Positions 28,318 to 40,300 of a stretch of 64,000 bases of DNA are shown here, in pieces; position 1 is the first letter of the stretch, and each line of letters starts with the position of its first letter. The DNA is from Todiramphus chloris collaris (Eukaryota > Chordata > Aves > Coraciiformes > Alcedinidae), in contig JANVCC010000073.1 in assembly GCA_025345505.1 (NCBI GenBank), positions 1,857,075-1,921,074 of the forward strand, given 5' to 3'. Below the pieces are notes generated by a model that did not search any database, was not told where the DNA came from, and saw only the letters and a list, made by a program, of their open reading frames with translations. The position numbers and the translations under genes were made by a program.

Positions 28318-31300
28318 GTAGGTACCGCCGCCCCCGGCCGCGCAGCCAGGCCTCGCCCCGGCCCGGGGAGCAGGGGCTGGAGGGGGGCGCGGGGATGGGG
28401 ATGGGGGGCGTGGGGGGGGATGTGCAATGCAAAGCACCCGGCTCCGCCTCACAGGCCGCCTCCGGGCTGGGAGCGAAGGGGGCGGCCCCACCTGCCCGCG
28501 GTGTGCGAGGCCCGGGCGGTGTCACCGCCGGCCCTGCCCGGTCCCGCCCCTGCCCGCAGCCCCGGCGCCCGCGGCTCCCCCCCGGGGCACGGGTAGCGTT
28601 CGGGAGGGGGCCGGCGGCTCCCGGCCGAGCTGTCCTCTCGGGGCAGGCGCTTGGGCCGCTTGTTTTTGGGGTGTTGGGGGGGGGTTATTGGCCCTTTAAC
28701 GCTAACACTGGGATGCAGAGAGGTTAACGCGATGCTTCCTTACGGTTTCCTAAGCATCCAAATCTCACGATTGAGGCAGGTGAACCCCTGGGCTAGGAGG
28801 CAATTGGGGGGTGTGTGTCTCTTAAGAAAAAGTGTAGGGCTTAATTTAAACATCTTTGTCCTCCTCAGACGTTCCACCCGAATACTTCTACATTTCCTCT
28901 TCCCTGGCATCTTAAAAGTCTAAAGACCTTCACAGCTGACTTCAGTTGGTTACTTGCTGTTTAGCTTTACTCCTTCAGCTCTGAGACTTGGGATGTGTAT
29001 TTTGAGTTTAGTTGTCTTTCAGTGGTGTGAGGCTTCACTTCTGCAGTTAGGTTTTGTTTGTTGTGGGGATTTTTGGGGGAGAGGTTTGGGTGGTTTTGTT
29101 TTGTTGCTCTATTTCTGCAGGAATGTTGAAAAGACAACACTGGGGTTATAGTGCCTTGGTGCTACTAGGTATTTCTGTAGCTGTGACTCATTTTGTGCTT
29201 AAACTTGTTGGGTTCTTTTCTTTCACATGAGTAATTTTCCCCTTCTTTTTTTATTACTATTTTTGCAGATGACACCACTGGTAAACAAGAAGATGGACCA
29301 ATTTCGGGGTGAGTCCAGAGACTGCTTACTTGTTATAACAATATATGCTGCAGAGAAGATCAAGCCACACTGAGCATAGCTTCGTGAATGCTTCAGACTG
29401 ATGCTGTTACTAGAAACCTCAGCCTCTCCTTTTCCCATCCCATGGGGTCATCCCAAGCTTGGGCTGGCTTGGAAAGGTGAACTAGATCAGCCAACTGATT
29501 CGACTTAAAAGTAATTTCTAACCTTCCCCCCCCGGCTTCTTGATTAGTTTTAAATCAGATCTGTTGCCCACTTTAATTTCCCTGGGGGAAAATGGCACCT
29601 TGAGGATTGGCCTTTGTGCTGGCCTGGCATCAGGAAAGCTGTGGCCTCTGCTTAAGCCTGGAAAAGCTAAAAACCTTGAGCCTGACTTAAAATCTTGACA
29701 TGATCAAATCAACAGATGACATGAAGTGTATGGTTGTGGGTGAGACTTCCAGTTAAAAGCGTTGGGTGCGACTCGATGATCAGTTTTGCTTTTGGTGTAT
29801 GGAAAGCGTTGTCTGTCCTTGATTGTAACTCCCCTGTGTTTGTAGCAGTTTTGCACCAGCCTGTTTTTTTTTTTTTCTCCCAGCAGAAATATTATCTGTT
29901 TGTCCTTTTAAAACGTAACATAGTTTTCATAGTTTTAACTTAATCTTCACTGGGCTGCGTGCTCAGTACCTTTGAAAGTTCACTTTATTATTTACTGTGC
30001 TTTAAGGTCACTGTGAATTCAGTATCTGGAATTTCTGAGATTGTTACAGGTACTGTCCTCCTTCTGTAGGAAATATCCTGTGCTTAGGAAATATGAAAAC
30101 ATCCTCAAAACCAAGCTTCAAGCAGACTTGTTGAATTTTTACCTAAAACTATCAAATGAACTTTGTGAGCAGGAACAACTTGCAGCTCCAATAGGAATTT
30201 ACGGCTAACCTGCCTCTGTTACTTTGCACTTTCATCTGAATGTAGATTTACTTTACATTCAGGATTACAAATCTGAATTTACAGCAACTGTTTCTGATAA
30301 CTGCAAGAGTTGTGAAGGAAAACAGTGGTGGTCATACTAGCTAGCTCTTCTTTTTTTTTTTTTTTTTTCTTTATTTTCCCCTTGTCCTCTTTTTGTTTGG
30401 GTTTTTTTCCTCTTTGTCTCCCAATGAGGATCTTCCTAAATGAAGAGCCATGGGGTGTTCTAAGAAAAAATTCCTTTGTTTGTTATGTTGTCAACGTCTG
30501 CAGCTCCAGGGATATGTTGCTGGCTTGTCTGGAGTATTTCTCTCTACCCATGAAGCAGAAATGAGTGGAGTGCAGGATGCAGAGCCCGCTCACATCCCGT
30601 AGCCTGAAGGATGCGGTACATACCCGCGGTCTGTGCAGGATGCTGTTAGATCAGCAGCGTGCAGGGTTACGGTGGCATTCTGGGGAAATTAAAATAGCTG
30701 TGACCTTTTTTTGGCCTGCAGATGATGGCTGTGGACCTGTCAGATTGTTCAGTCCTGAGAAGCAAACAAGTTAGGGAAAGATTTTTACTTGGCAATTGTT
30801 GATTCGAACTTCACTTCGTAAATTTTTCATGCATACCCCCACAGATACTTCACGTGACTTGATGCTGAAGGTAACACTTGTCTCCCTGCCTTAACTCACT
30901 CATCTTGCATTCTGAAGGCAGTTTGGGGGTTGAGGGCAATGGTATGAGGTGCTTGGGTTTGGCAAATAGAACGCAGAAGGTTTTGGAGTCATCTCTGAGA
31001 TTTTTCTCCAGTGGTACCTCTCTTGGTCCTTATGTAACAGCCTGTGCCTGCAACTTTGAAATACCTGGAGGCTGGTTTGTCCCTTTGACATCTTGACTAC
31101 TTTTTTAAGTTAGTGTCTTCAGCTGTCACCACAGGAACTTGGTGAAAATGGGACCTGCGCATCCTTGGTTTGCTGAACCTTCATCCCTCCTCTTTGATCT
31201 GGCCTTGACTGTTGAGTTTCTTTGTATGTGGGGCTTTTCTACTAAGGGAACTGTTCAAATCGTTTTCTTTCGATGCTCGGTCGCTGCTTTCTGAGTCACA

Positions 31301-34300
31301 TAAGCATGGTCTTTTGGCTTCCTCGTCTGGTGGCTTCTTTCCTGCCACCTCTGAAATGGCTTTAATCAGACCAGTGTTTGGATTCTGTTAGGTGTTACCT
31401 GTGTTTCTTTTTGAAGATAATCTTGTGTATGTTTATCATCCCTAGTGGGGTTGTAAATTAATAGCAATGTCTCCACACAGTACTGGTGAAGAATTGGCTT
31501 GCCTGGGCTGTTCTGTCTCTCTAGAAAAGCCAAAATGATTTTGAAGTCCTGCTGGATTTTACCTATGACACGAGAGAAAACTGATCTTTGTCTTTTAGTT
31601 CTGTAACCCCGAGCATGCTCGTTTCTGGCGCGTGTATACTGGTTTGAATTTCTTGCTTGGCTAATGCAGTAAGTGATGTTAGCATTTGTATGAGCTCTTT
31701 AATTGGAGGTAAAACTGAACCTGACCATTGTTGCATTAGGACTAATTTATAATGAATGAGAAGATTAGGTGGATAATTATCTGTCTTGTTTGAATTTTAA
31801 CTACTCAGTAATGTGAGCTATTTGTAGAAACAGTAAAATCACTTTTTCCTTAATTCTGTGGGACGGGTGCCCTTGCTGCTTACTAAACATACGTATAATT
31901 ATTAGCATGCTTAAGGACAAGGTGGAGTTTTGCTTATCATGGTCTTATTCCTATCATTCGTGATTGTGCTGAACCAAAGCTGAAAGCTCTTATAGCTGCC
32001 ACTGAAATATTAGCTGTTGAGTGGTGTTTGGCTGGGTGTTTGGAACCACTGCACGGATTCTTTCCCCAAAAAAAAGACTCAAGCAAGTATGATTAATTTT
32101 TTTGTTGTCTAACTGAGCTAACTGCCAGCAGAATAAACTCACTACCCGAATAAAGTCATTATAGGAAAGTTACCTTGACGAATGCTTTAGAAATGTTTAT
32201 AGGTGAACCACTAGAATGGGCTTGTCCACTTTCTTTTATCTGTTGCCTTTACTAGACACGCAGAATCTTCCCATCCTCTGCAAGATGCTCCTCAGGAGAA
32301 CCGGCCCGTCAGCAATGAAGACCGAGAGATGTCCCAACATGTATGTGTTCCCCTGCAAATGGTAGACATGTTTTTTTCTGTGCTTCTCGGTGCTCATGGA
32401 TAAAAAGCTGTAAGTGTAAAGATGCTGGTGCTGCACGAGACATTACATTTGAGATGTGCTGATAGTTCTCAGTGCTAACCACAGCAACGGGCTTCTCTCA
32501 GCCCATCTGTGCAGTGGGTAGGGAACCCTGCTCTAAATGTTGCTTATGCTCTCTGAAGAGGTGGATGAAGGCTTCTGACACTGCACTCTGTCAGGAAAAG
32601 CAGAATGTGATGTTACTTCCAGCTTAATATTTAGAGTGACTTCTTGAGGCCCAATAAAACATGGGAAACACTGGGACAGAAAGCCCAAAGTGCTGAGAAT
32701 CAGTTCTGATACAGGCTCAGATTTCTTAGTGTGTAATCTTAGTGGTTCAGTGCTCAGAGAGGAAGAGAAGGTTCATTTCTCCACCCACTCTTTATTTCAT
32801 CTTTCTGATGGGTTTATTTTCTGCCCCTGTGGTATGTCAGGAGAGCTCACACAGAGAACCGAGAAACCCCTGTGCCCTGGAAGAGGAGGGAGACTTTGGA
32901 ACACCTTCCTCCTTGTGCCTTTTTGTAGCAGTGGGGTGTTAATTCAGCTCATGCATCCTGCAAAACTGCACTGCTGGGTATCTGGAAGACTTCCTTTGCT
33001 TTGTGTCCCAGCAGTGGTGCTGCCCTGGAGACGAATCAGCAGCTGTAAAGTTCTTCCCTAAAGGGACTTGGGGGGGACTGATTGGGCTAAATAAGCCAAG
33101 CTGAGGTCCTCAGCTGCTTCCTACCACAAAAGCTGTGGTGAGAGATCATTTACTCTTTCAGGGTTCCTAGATGAAGCCTACTGAGTGTATTTCAGTGCTT
33201 TTTATTTGTGATTGTGTACTTTGACCATGGGCCCATGAAGGATTTGTGCTAGCAAAGCCCATGCTCTTCCAAAAAGAGTAGGGGAGAGGTGTGTGGGACA
33301 TGAAGTTCTCAGAACCAAGCTAAACCTTCCCCACCTTCACAAATCTCACCCTGATTCTCATGTTAGGGCCTCTCCTTCAAAGGAGACAGCAGTTTCCTTG
33401 GGGGCATCTGTGCACTGATGGTGAAGGCTGGTTACTTCATGGGATGTACCCCCAGGAACAACTTTGTGCAGCCTCAGAGTGCAGTAGAAACTTTGATCTT
33501 TATGTCAGAATCATGCTTTCTGATACTCCCTTTATCATACAAGCTCTTGTAAGATTCAGTTTACTGTCCCAGGGGATTTATCAGGTTTATGTATTGATGA
33601 GCTCATCTGTGCTTCTGTTATTGCTAGGCCCTCCCAAGTGGTGAAGATGATGAAGACGACAGCGATAGCGACAGCGACGATGACGATGTGAAGGTTACTA
33701 TTGGCAACATTAAAACGGGAGCGCCATCGTATATGTATGTATGGCTGATTGTGAGGTCCACTTGTGATCTGAGGTAGCTCCAGCGTGTTGGTTGGGATTG
33801 GAAGTTGAGACTTGGGATTGGAAGTTGAGACTTGGGATNNNNNNNNNNTTGGGATTGGAAGTTGAGACTTGGGATTGGAAGTTGAGACTTGGGATTGGAA
33901 GTTGAGACTTGGGATTGGAAGTTGAGACTTGGGATTGGAAGTTGAGACTTGGGATTGGAAGAAGAGCTGATTGTCTTCTGGGAGACCTGGGAGCAATGGC
34001 CGGAACACCGGCATGGGATTAGAAACTGATGGGCAGCTCTGTTCTGCAATTGCTTGTTGGAGAATCCATCTGTAAAATAGGAATGATAATTCAGGGGTCT
34101 GCTGTTGGGAAATTAATCAAGTAATTACTGTGCTTCATCAGGCAAAATCTAAGGTCAGAACTGACATTTAATTCATCTTCTGTGAAAAGTTCAAGAACCC
34201 AAATCTGTATTGATAAGAATTTGCATAAGCTGTGAATTTAGAAATTTTCAGATGTCTTTTTTTTTCTTGTGATTTGGGAATGGTGAGGCTGGAGTTATGA

Positions 34301-37300
34301 ACCAGGAAATGACATCACTGACATCATTCTACCTAATTTCCTTTGAACAGAGATAATAAGACAGCACTCTTGCTTGCTGCTAGCAGCCTTCCCTCTAAGG
34401 AAGTGACTTATATGCGCTTTGCACCATGTTCTGATTTTTCCACTTGATGGATAATTCCCTTCTCGTGTTGTAGGGGTGGTTTCAGTCTGATGGATTACTC
34501 TGAACAGCCGTGCTCCATCCCTTAGCAGCTCACTAGATATTGCAGACATCCCTTTCAGCTGCTTCTACCTTTCTCTCCTTATTCTGTGCTCTGTAATTTC
34601 CCTGTCGTTCAGTTCCACTTAAATGCTAAGTACGTTCCTGGGCAGAAGGGTAACTACCACTCCTTGAAATAACCTTTCCCTTCGCATTCCAGGCACCCCT
34701 CTTGTGTTCTGTTGGTCAGTTAGTACCTTTCTGTAGGGTTGGAGAAACTTACCTGGCAATTCTAACGTGCTAAGACTTAGCACTGAAAGTCATAGAGAGA
34801 CGTAAATACACCCAAGTGAACAAAGCACCTTCTGAAGGTTGTCAGGGCTTGAATATGTTTTGCATGAAAGTCTTCGACCGAGCACGTTGTTCAAAATACC
34901 ACTGAAGTGATTCTTTCCCATACAGGGGAACTCCTATGAACCTGAACTTAAAAACGGGTAGAGGCTACGGAGCGTCCGCTTCAGGTATTGCTGTTATTTC
35001 TGACCTTCACCTCTTGTAGGATTTCCCCTGACAGCTGGAGCAGCTGCAAAGCCTGGTCTCTGTCGCTGTTTATACGGGAGCTGAGAGATGCAGCAACACA
35101 CAGATTCAGCAAGAGAGGCCAAGAAGCCCCTTTATTAATTGATAACCCCGTTTTCTATCCCCTAGCCCCACAGGGCGATTGCTCAGTGATCACCCATCTC
35201 CCAGGGTGATTGGCTGAAGTCCTACAGCACCCAGTGCAAAATATTTTTCCAATGTACTATAAACTTACAAAAACCATCCTACTGTTTCTCATAACTTTTG
35301 AGAGAAAGGCAGGACTCTCACCGAATATTGTGAGACCCCGAGAAAATCCCTCTGCTAGCAGCTTTCCAGCATCCACAGGTCTCTGTTTAGGATACAAAAT
35401 TAGTTCATCCTAATTCAACTAGGAGTAGTAAGTGCATTTCCCAAAGATAAATGCTTCTAGAACAGTCTGAGGGGCCAGGGTGTAGTGGCATCACTGAAGA
35501 AGCTGATTGTAATTGTATGTAAACTAGAAAACAATACATTGATTATTACTTTTATAGTAAAAATGCTTATTTTTTTCTGAACTGTATTGTTGCACTGGGG
35601 CCAAATGTGCTAAATTGCCTGGAGAAGAACTCTGTGGTCAGCATCCTGAGGTACTCACAGTGTAAAATACAAAAAGAAACAAACTGGCCTCGAGTATCAG
35701 CTGTACATATTTCTGCAGGTGACATTTTCCCCATCATTCAGTTTAGCTTCTGTTAGATACTGAGACTCAGATTCTGTCCTTCCTCATACGGGAGACTGTC
35801 TCTTCATAGGCTTCATGTACCACTAGCTTCTTCATGCAAATGACTTACTGAGAAAAGAATAAATTCCTCCTGAAGTTTCAGTACCCAACTGATTTTTGCT
35901 GACTCCAGTTAGAACACGGTCCACTCCAAAGTGACCCTGAAAAAGTCTCTTGTTATGAGAACTTGTGTATCTTGGGAGGAGAAAAATAACTATTTTGCCT
36001 GGGGAGAAAAATAATTTCTTTAATTTAGGGTAAATCTCCTGCATGCCCTAATAATTGACTCTGTCTGTCTGTAGTACCAAGCTGGGTAGAATTTACTCCT
36101 CTGCTGTTCACCTGCAAGCGCTGTTTATAGAGTGACTAAAGTGATTTTTATTACAGAGTTGACTGTGGTTACCTGCGTGCTGTAAAGCCAGCAATGAATT
36201 CACAGTAGAGCTTTTGTTTTTGACTGGAGTAATTTGCTCAGCAAATTAGTGGATTAAAGGCATTGCATTAAAAGTAGTAACGTTTTCTTCTCTCTCTCCA
36301 AAGCTAAGTTGCAGCCCAAAGGTATTGACTTAGATGCCGCAGGGAATATAAATGGATTGCCTGTTATAGAAGTGGACTTAGATTCATTTGAAGACAAACC
36401 ATGGAGGAAACCAGGTGGGGCCTCACAGTTTCTTGTGGTAAATATTTCCTGCAGTTTTAGTTGTCTCTCTTAAATTTCACATGTAATTTCTGTCCATTTA
36501 TTGCTGCCAGGGAGCAGGGGAGTTGGAATATGTGTATTGCTCAGCCTCTGATGCCTGTCCAGATAAGCAGTGACATTCACTGATTGATCTACCATGCTTC
36601 TTCCTAAAATTGGGTTGCATTTACTTTCTTAATTTACCTTCCCTCAAGGGAATGGCCAATTTTTTTTAATATATTCTATTTTATTAATTCCCTGTTCCAT
36701 AAAATATTGTACTGACATACAAGGGTGAAGAGCACAAGTGTGGTGAGGAGTGGCTGAGGGACCTGGGCTTGTTCAGCCTGGAGAGAAGGAGGCTGAGGGG
36801 AGACCTTCTGGCTCTGACAGCTCCCTGAAAGGTGGTTGGAGCCCCGGATCAAGTGATAGAACAAGAGCAAATGGCTTCAGGTTGCTCCAGAGGAGGTTTA
36901 GGTTGGAGCTGAGGAACAATTTCATCCCTTCCAGGGTTGTCCAGGCCTGACCCAGGCTGCCCAGGGCAGGGGGGGAGTCCCCATGATCCCCGGAGGGGTT
37001 TCCAAGCCCCCCGTGGAGCCTTTGCAGTTAATTGTTCAGGAAGCTGGTATGTCTAAGTGAGGGAGAGGAGGAAGAAATACAGTGTTGAAGAACCGATGGA
37101 GGGCTGAAATACAGGCTGACAGAATAGATATGTCACCATCCCATTGCTGAGTCTGTGGTGGTGCAATCTGCATCTTTGGGTGGTACAACAGGAAGAGCAG
37201 CCCACCTAGAAGATACATCTCACTGTATAGACCCAAGCTGAGCTTGGGCAGAGTGTTTTGCTTAGCCCTGTGTATTAGCTCCTTCCTTTCACATTGGTCA

Positions 37301-40300
37301 CTCTAGAAGTACCTCTGTGGCAGGTGGATGTTTGAGGGACACTTCAGCAGGGTTTGGATGTGCTTTGTGATGCTTCCTGTTGTCAGGTGTGCTGTGTGGA
37401 GGGAGTTGTAGATGCAGAGGGACAAACATAGTTGCATTTGCTTGGCGAGCAGTTTGTGGCCACCTCTCTTATTCAGAAGTGCTCGTGCTGAGTTGAAACG
37501 TTTCACAGAAGGCCATCAAGTGAGAGAACAATCTTGGAAGGCAAGTGAGAGAACAATCTAGATGGGATCAAGACTGAACAGTCATTACTTGTGTACTCTG
37601 AGGTGTCTCAATAAATGTTCCACTTCAGCCGTGTTTCACAAAAGGGCCGAGTCCCAGAATCTCCTCAGAACAGGAAGGGTCAGGAGCGGAACGTGTTGGC
37701 TTAACTCTGCCAAGAAGAAGGTTCTGTGGCCCCATCCCATTTCTGTGGTGGTAGCTGGAACCACCATTCTTCCCCTGCTTTCCCCAGCACTCAGCTCATT
37801 TGGACGATTGGAAGAAACCAGTCTGAAAAATCCAACTGGTGACTAAGTGGTTGCAAGTATCTCTCTTAGCAGCCTGTGTACGTGCTGTGTGCTGTGTCCC
37901 CAAAGCTGTTCAGGGGCAGGTGCAGCCATCTCTGCTGTGGCACACAGACTAAGCTGTGCTCTCTAGGAGACTTTGGTTTTCTTAACTCTTCATTAAAGCA
38001 GTTCCAGGACAATTGGAGACTGTAAGTTCGCTAGAATCCCCAGGTTACCTTCTGCTCCCTTTGTCAGGTGCTGATCTTTCTGATTACTTTAATTATGGAT
38101 TCAATGAAGAAACATGGAAAGCGTACTGTGAAAAGCAGCGCCGGCTTCAGCTTGGACTGGATCCTGCTCCTCCCATCAGCACAGAAAACAAGATCACGGT
38201 AGGTGATGTGTTACTTCTGCATATGGCCACAGTAAAACTGGGTCTTGTTTTTGTCATCACAGAGGTGAGAGTGTAAGAGCAGAAGATACCTTCATACCTA
38301 ACTCTCCTGTGTTCCTTCCAGTGCTGAGTAATAGAAAAATGTCTCTTTAAAGATTAAATCTCTCTGCTAAAAATCTTTCCTCTGTGGAACAAACAGTTCC
38401 AGCTGCCTGGCAGATTTGAACCACTACGGCAGCAAGACTTGTGTGAATTTCCAATTGACTTTGAGGCTGCCCAGCTACAGGAGCACCTGGTTGGAAGATC
38501 ATGTGGATGTGAGAGGTGTAGAGAGGGGAGCTGGGCACTCCCAGGTGTCTTACTTGTTGCCGTTGACTGTCATGGTTGTGTGGCTGCCTTTTGTGTCCCG
38601 AGACTGCTTTGGCCATCAACCTTTGCAGAATCCATCAGGAGGCCAGTGGCTGTTAGTTAGAACTTGAGCCAAAGAGTCAATGCAGCAAGTGTTACTACTG
38701 CCAGTTTTGACATAAAAAGAGTTTATTAAACTTCTGGGAGTTCTGGGAGCCAGTGGACAGCAGGCTGAAATAGCCAACTGGCTTACAGAATGGTCTACTG
38801 CCTTGACTGAAGAACAGGGTGTTTGCAAGAGCCCTGTGATTGTTCCTCCCAGGAGCCCTTTTCCTTTGCTGAGGGCTAATCTTTGATGCTACATTCAGCT
38901 GAAAGCGAGGGAGTTAAGCCTGTGTGGTTTATGTTGCCTTCCATAGGTTCAGCAAGGAAGAACAGGAAATGCTGAAAAAGAAGTGGAAAACAACATCATC
39001 AAAACAGAATTCAAAACAGATTTCTTGGCTCTGGTGGGAGGACGGATGAAGGCTGGACCTCCTCCTAACAGGTGAGAGGTGGTGCAGACATAAAGCCTGG
39101 CTGCACTGTTGTTCTCCTCGAGTCTGAAACAGAAGAAGCTTTTAAACTTAGCAGGAAGCTGCTGTGGTCATTCATTAACTGTCATCTTCAGCAGTGCTCT
39201 CCTGAGGGTTGTGCAACCCTTACCTGCCCATTTCCCTCTCCTTGCTGGTATCTTCAGTAGAGTGCTGCACAGGGAGGGAAACCCATGTCCCAGCTGAAGG
39301 GACACTTCACTGGGAGTAGAGAAAACAAGGCAAACAGCTCAGCTTTGAGGCTGCTTCTGCTAACTTGGCTGCTTCTTGCTCCCACGATGTTAATCTTTGC
39401 TTCCTGAAGTGGATTACGTGTTTGGCAGGTGATAAGAGGAGCTATTGGTTTCTGAACCCGTGTGCTGCACTGCTTGATCCATGCTAATTAGTTATTTTCT
39501 CCAATGAGAGAGGATCCACAAGGCTGGACGAAGCAAAACAATGGAGTCGTTCTGATGGGCAGCCTCTGGTGGGAAAACCACTGTGACTTTATGAGGTGGC
39601 TGGTTATTTTTGACCTAAAGCTTCAGAAAAGCAAAGCTCTGTGAAAGCAGAAGGGACAGAGCTTTGGGATGCAAACTGTTATGCAATAGTGCAAACTGCT
39701 CCTTCTAGTGTTCTTGGAGCCTAAAAAGATGCATCTGCTTTGTACCAGGAAGCTGGGTGGGACAATCGATGTGATCGGTGGCCAGGCAGGCACAATCAGG
39801 AGAGTGGAAGGACGACGTCGTGATAAGCACGCCTCCGAGGAAAACCCGATTCAGGTAAATGTTTGGTGCCACCTTGACAAATTCCTCATTTTTATTGTGT
39901 TTCTAGTGAGCCCTGAGCGAGTTCCTGACCTCCCACATCAGTGTTTCTGTCTGCAAAGCAGCAGGTTGTGTATGAACCCTGGGGAGATGTTCCCTTCTGC
40001 AGGTTGAATTAACTTTGGTGCTAAAAGCTTTATCTTGCTAGAAGCCAGGGATTGTCCTTTAAAGTCTGTCCCTGCTATTGGAGTGGTATGGCCCAAGTTC
40101 CTTTTCTCATCAGCTTTCACAAAATATTTCTCAGGGTGTGTACCTGGGAGGCTTTTAGGTGAACTATTCTCTTCCCCTCCACTGTTAGGTTGGACTCTCC
40201 AGTTCTCACTGTCAGAACTGTGTTACTGGATCTTCTCCCTTGTAAAAAATAAAAGCTTGGGTTTTAAAACTGGACTCAGTTCTGCTCTTGCTTGTCCAGT

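Larger units (their letters stand above)
27600..28650. promoter_or_regulatory. FIP1L2: CpG island promoter of FIP1L2
   Basis: Very GC- and CpG-rich block covering the FIP1L2 first exon and about 600 bases upstream, without a TATA box. It includes a perfect NRF1-type palindrome at 27788-27797 and a caatggcggcg element near 27981 resembling a YY1 site. These are typical of housekeeping promoters. Confidence 0.85.
28318..33627 (+). other. FIP1L2: FIP1L2 introns 1-3
   Basis: Introns 28318-29268, 29309-32255 and 32341-33627. Contains poly-T at about 29862 and 30351. No identifiable mobile element. Confidence 0.8.
33961..36303 (+). other. FIP1L2: FIP1L2 remainder of intron 4 and intron 5
   Basis: Apart from exon 5 and the candidate LTR, only unique intronic sequence was seen. 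Confidence 0.7.

Noticed and set aside
27711-28596. Long open frames on both strands over the second CpG island
   Set aside because: Composition artefact of GC-rich DNA. The real coding frame starts at 28224 and is fixed by splicing to exon 2; frames reading through the donor at 28318 are intron.
29400-29490. Possible CR1 scrap in FIP1L2 intron 2
   Set aside because: Only a few words resemble CR1 (gaactagatcag); too short to support.
33556-34049. Minus-strand repeat protein with [15 protein letters not shown]-like units
   Set aside because: It is only the translation of the 20-bp minisatellite, across an assembly gap of unknown size.
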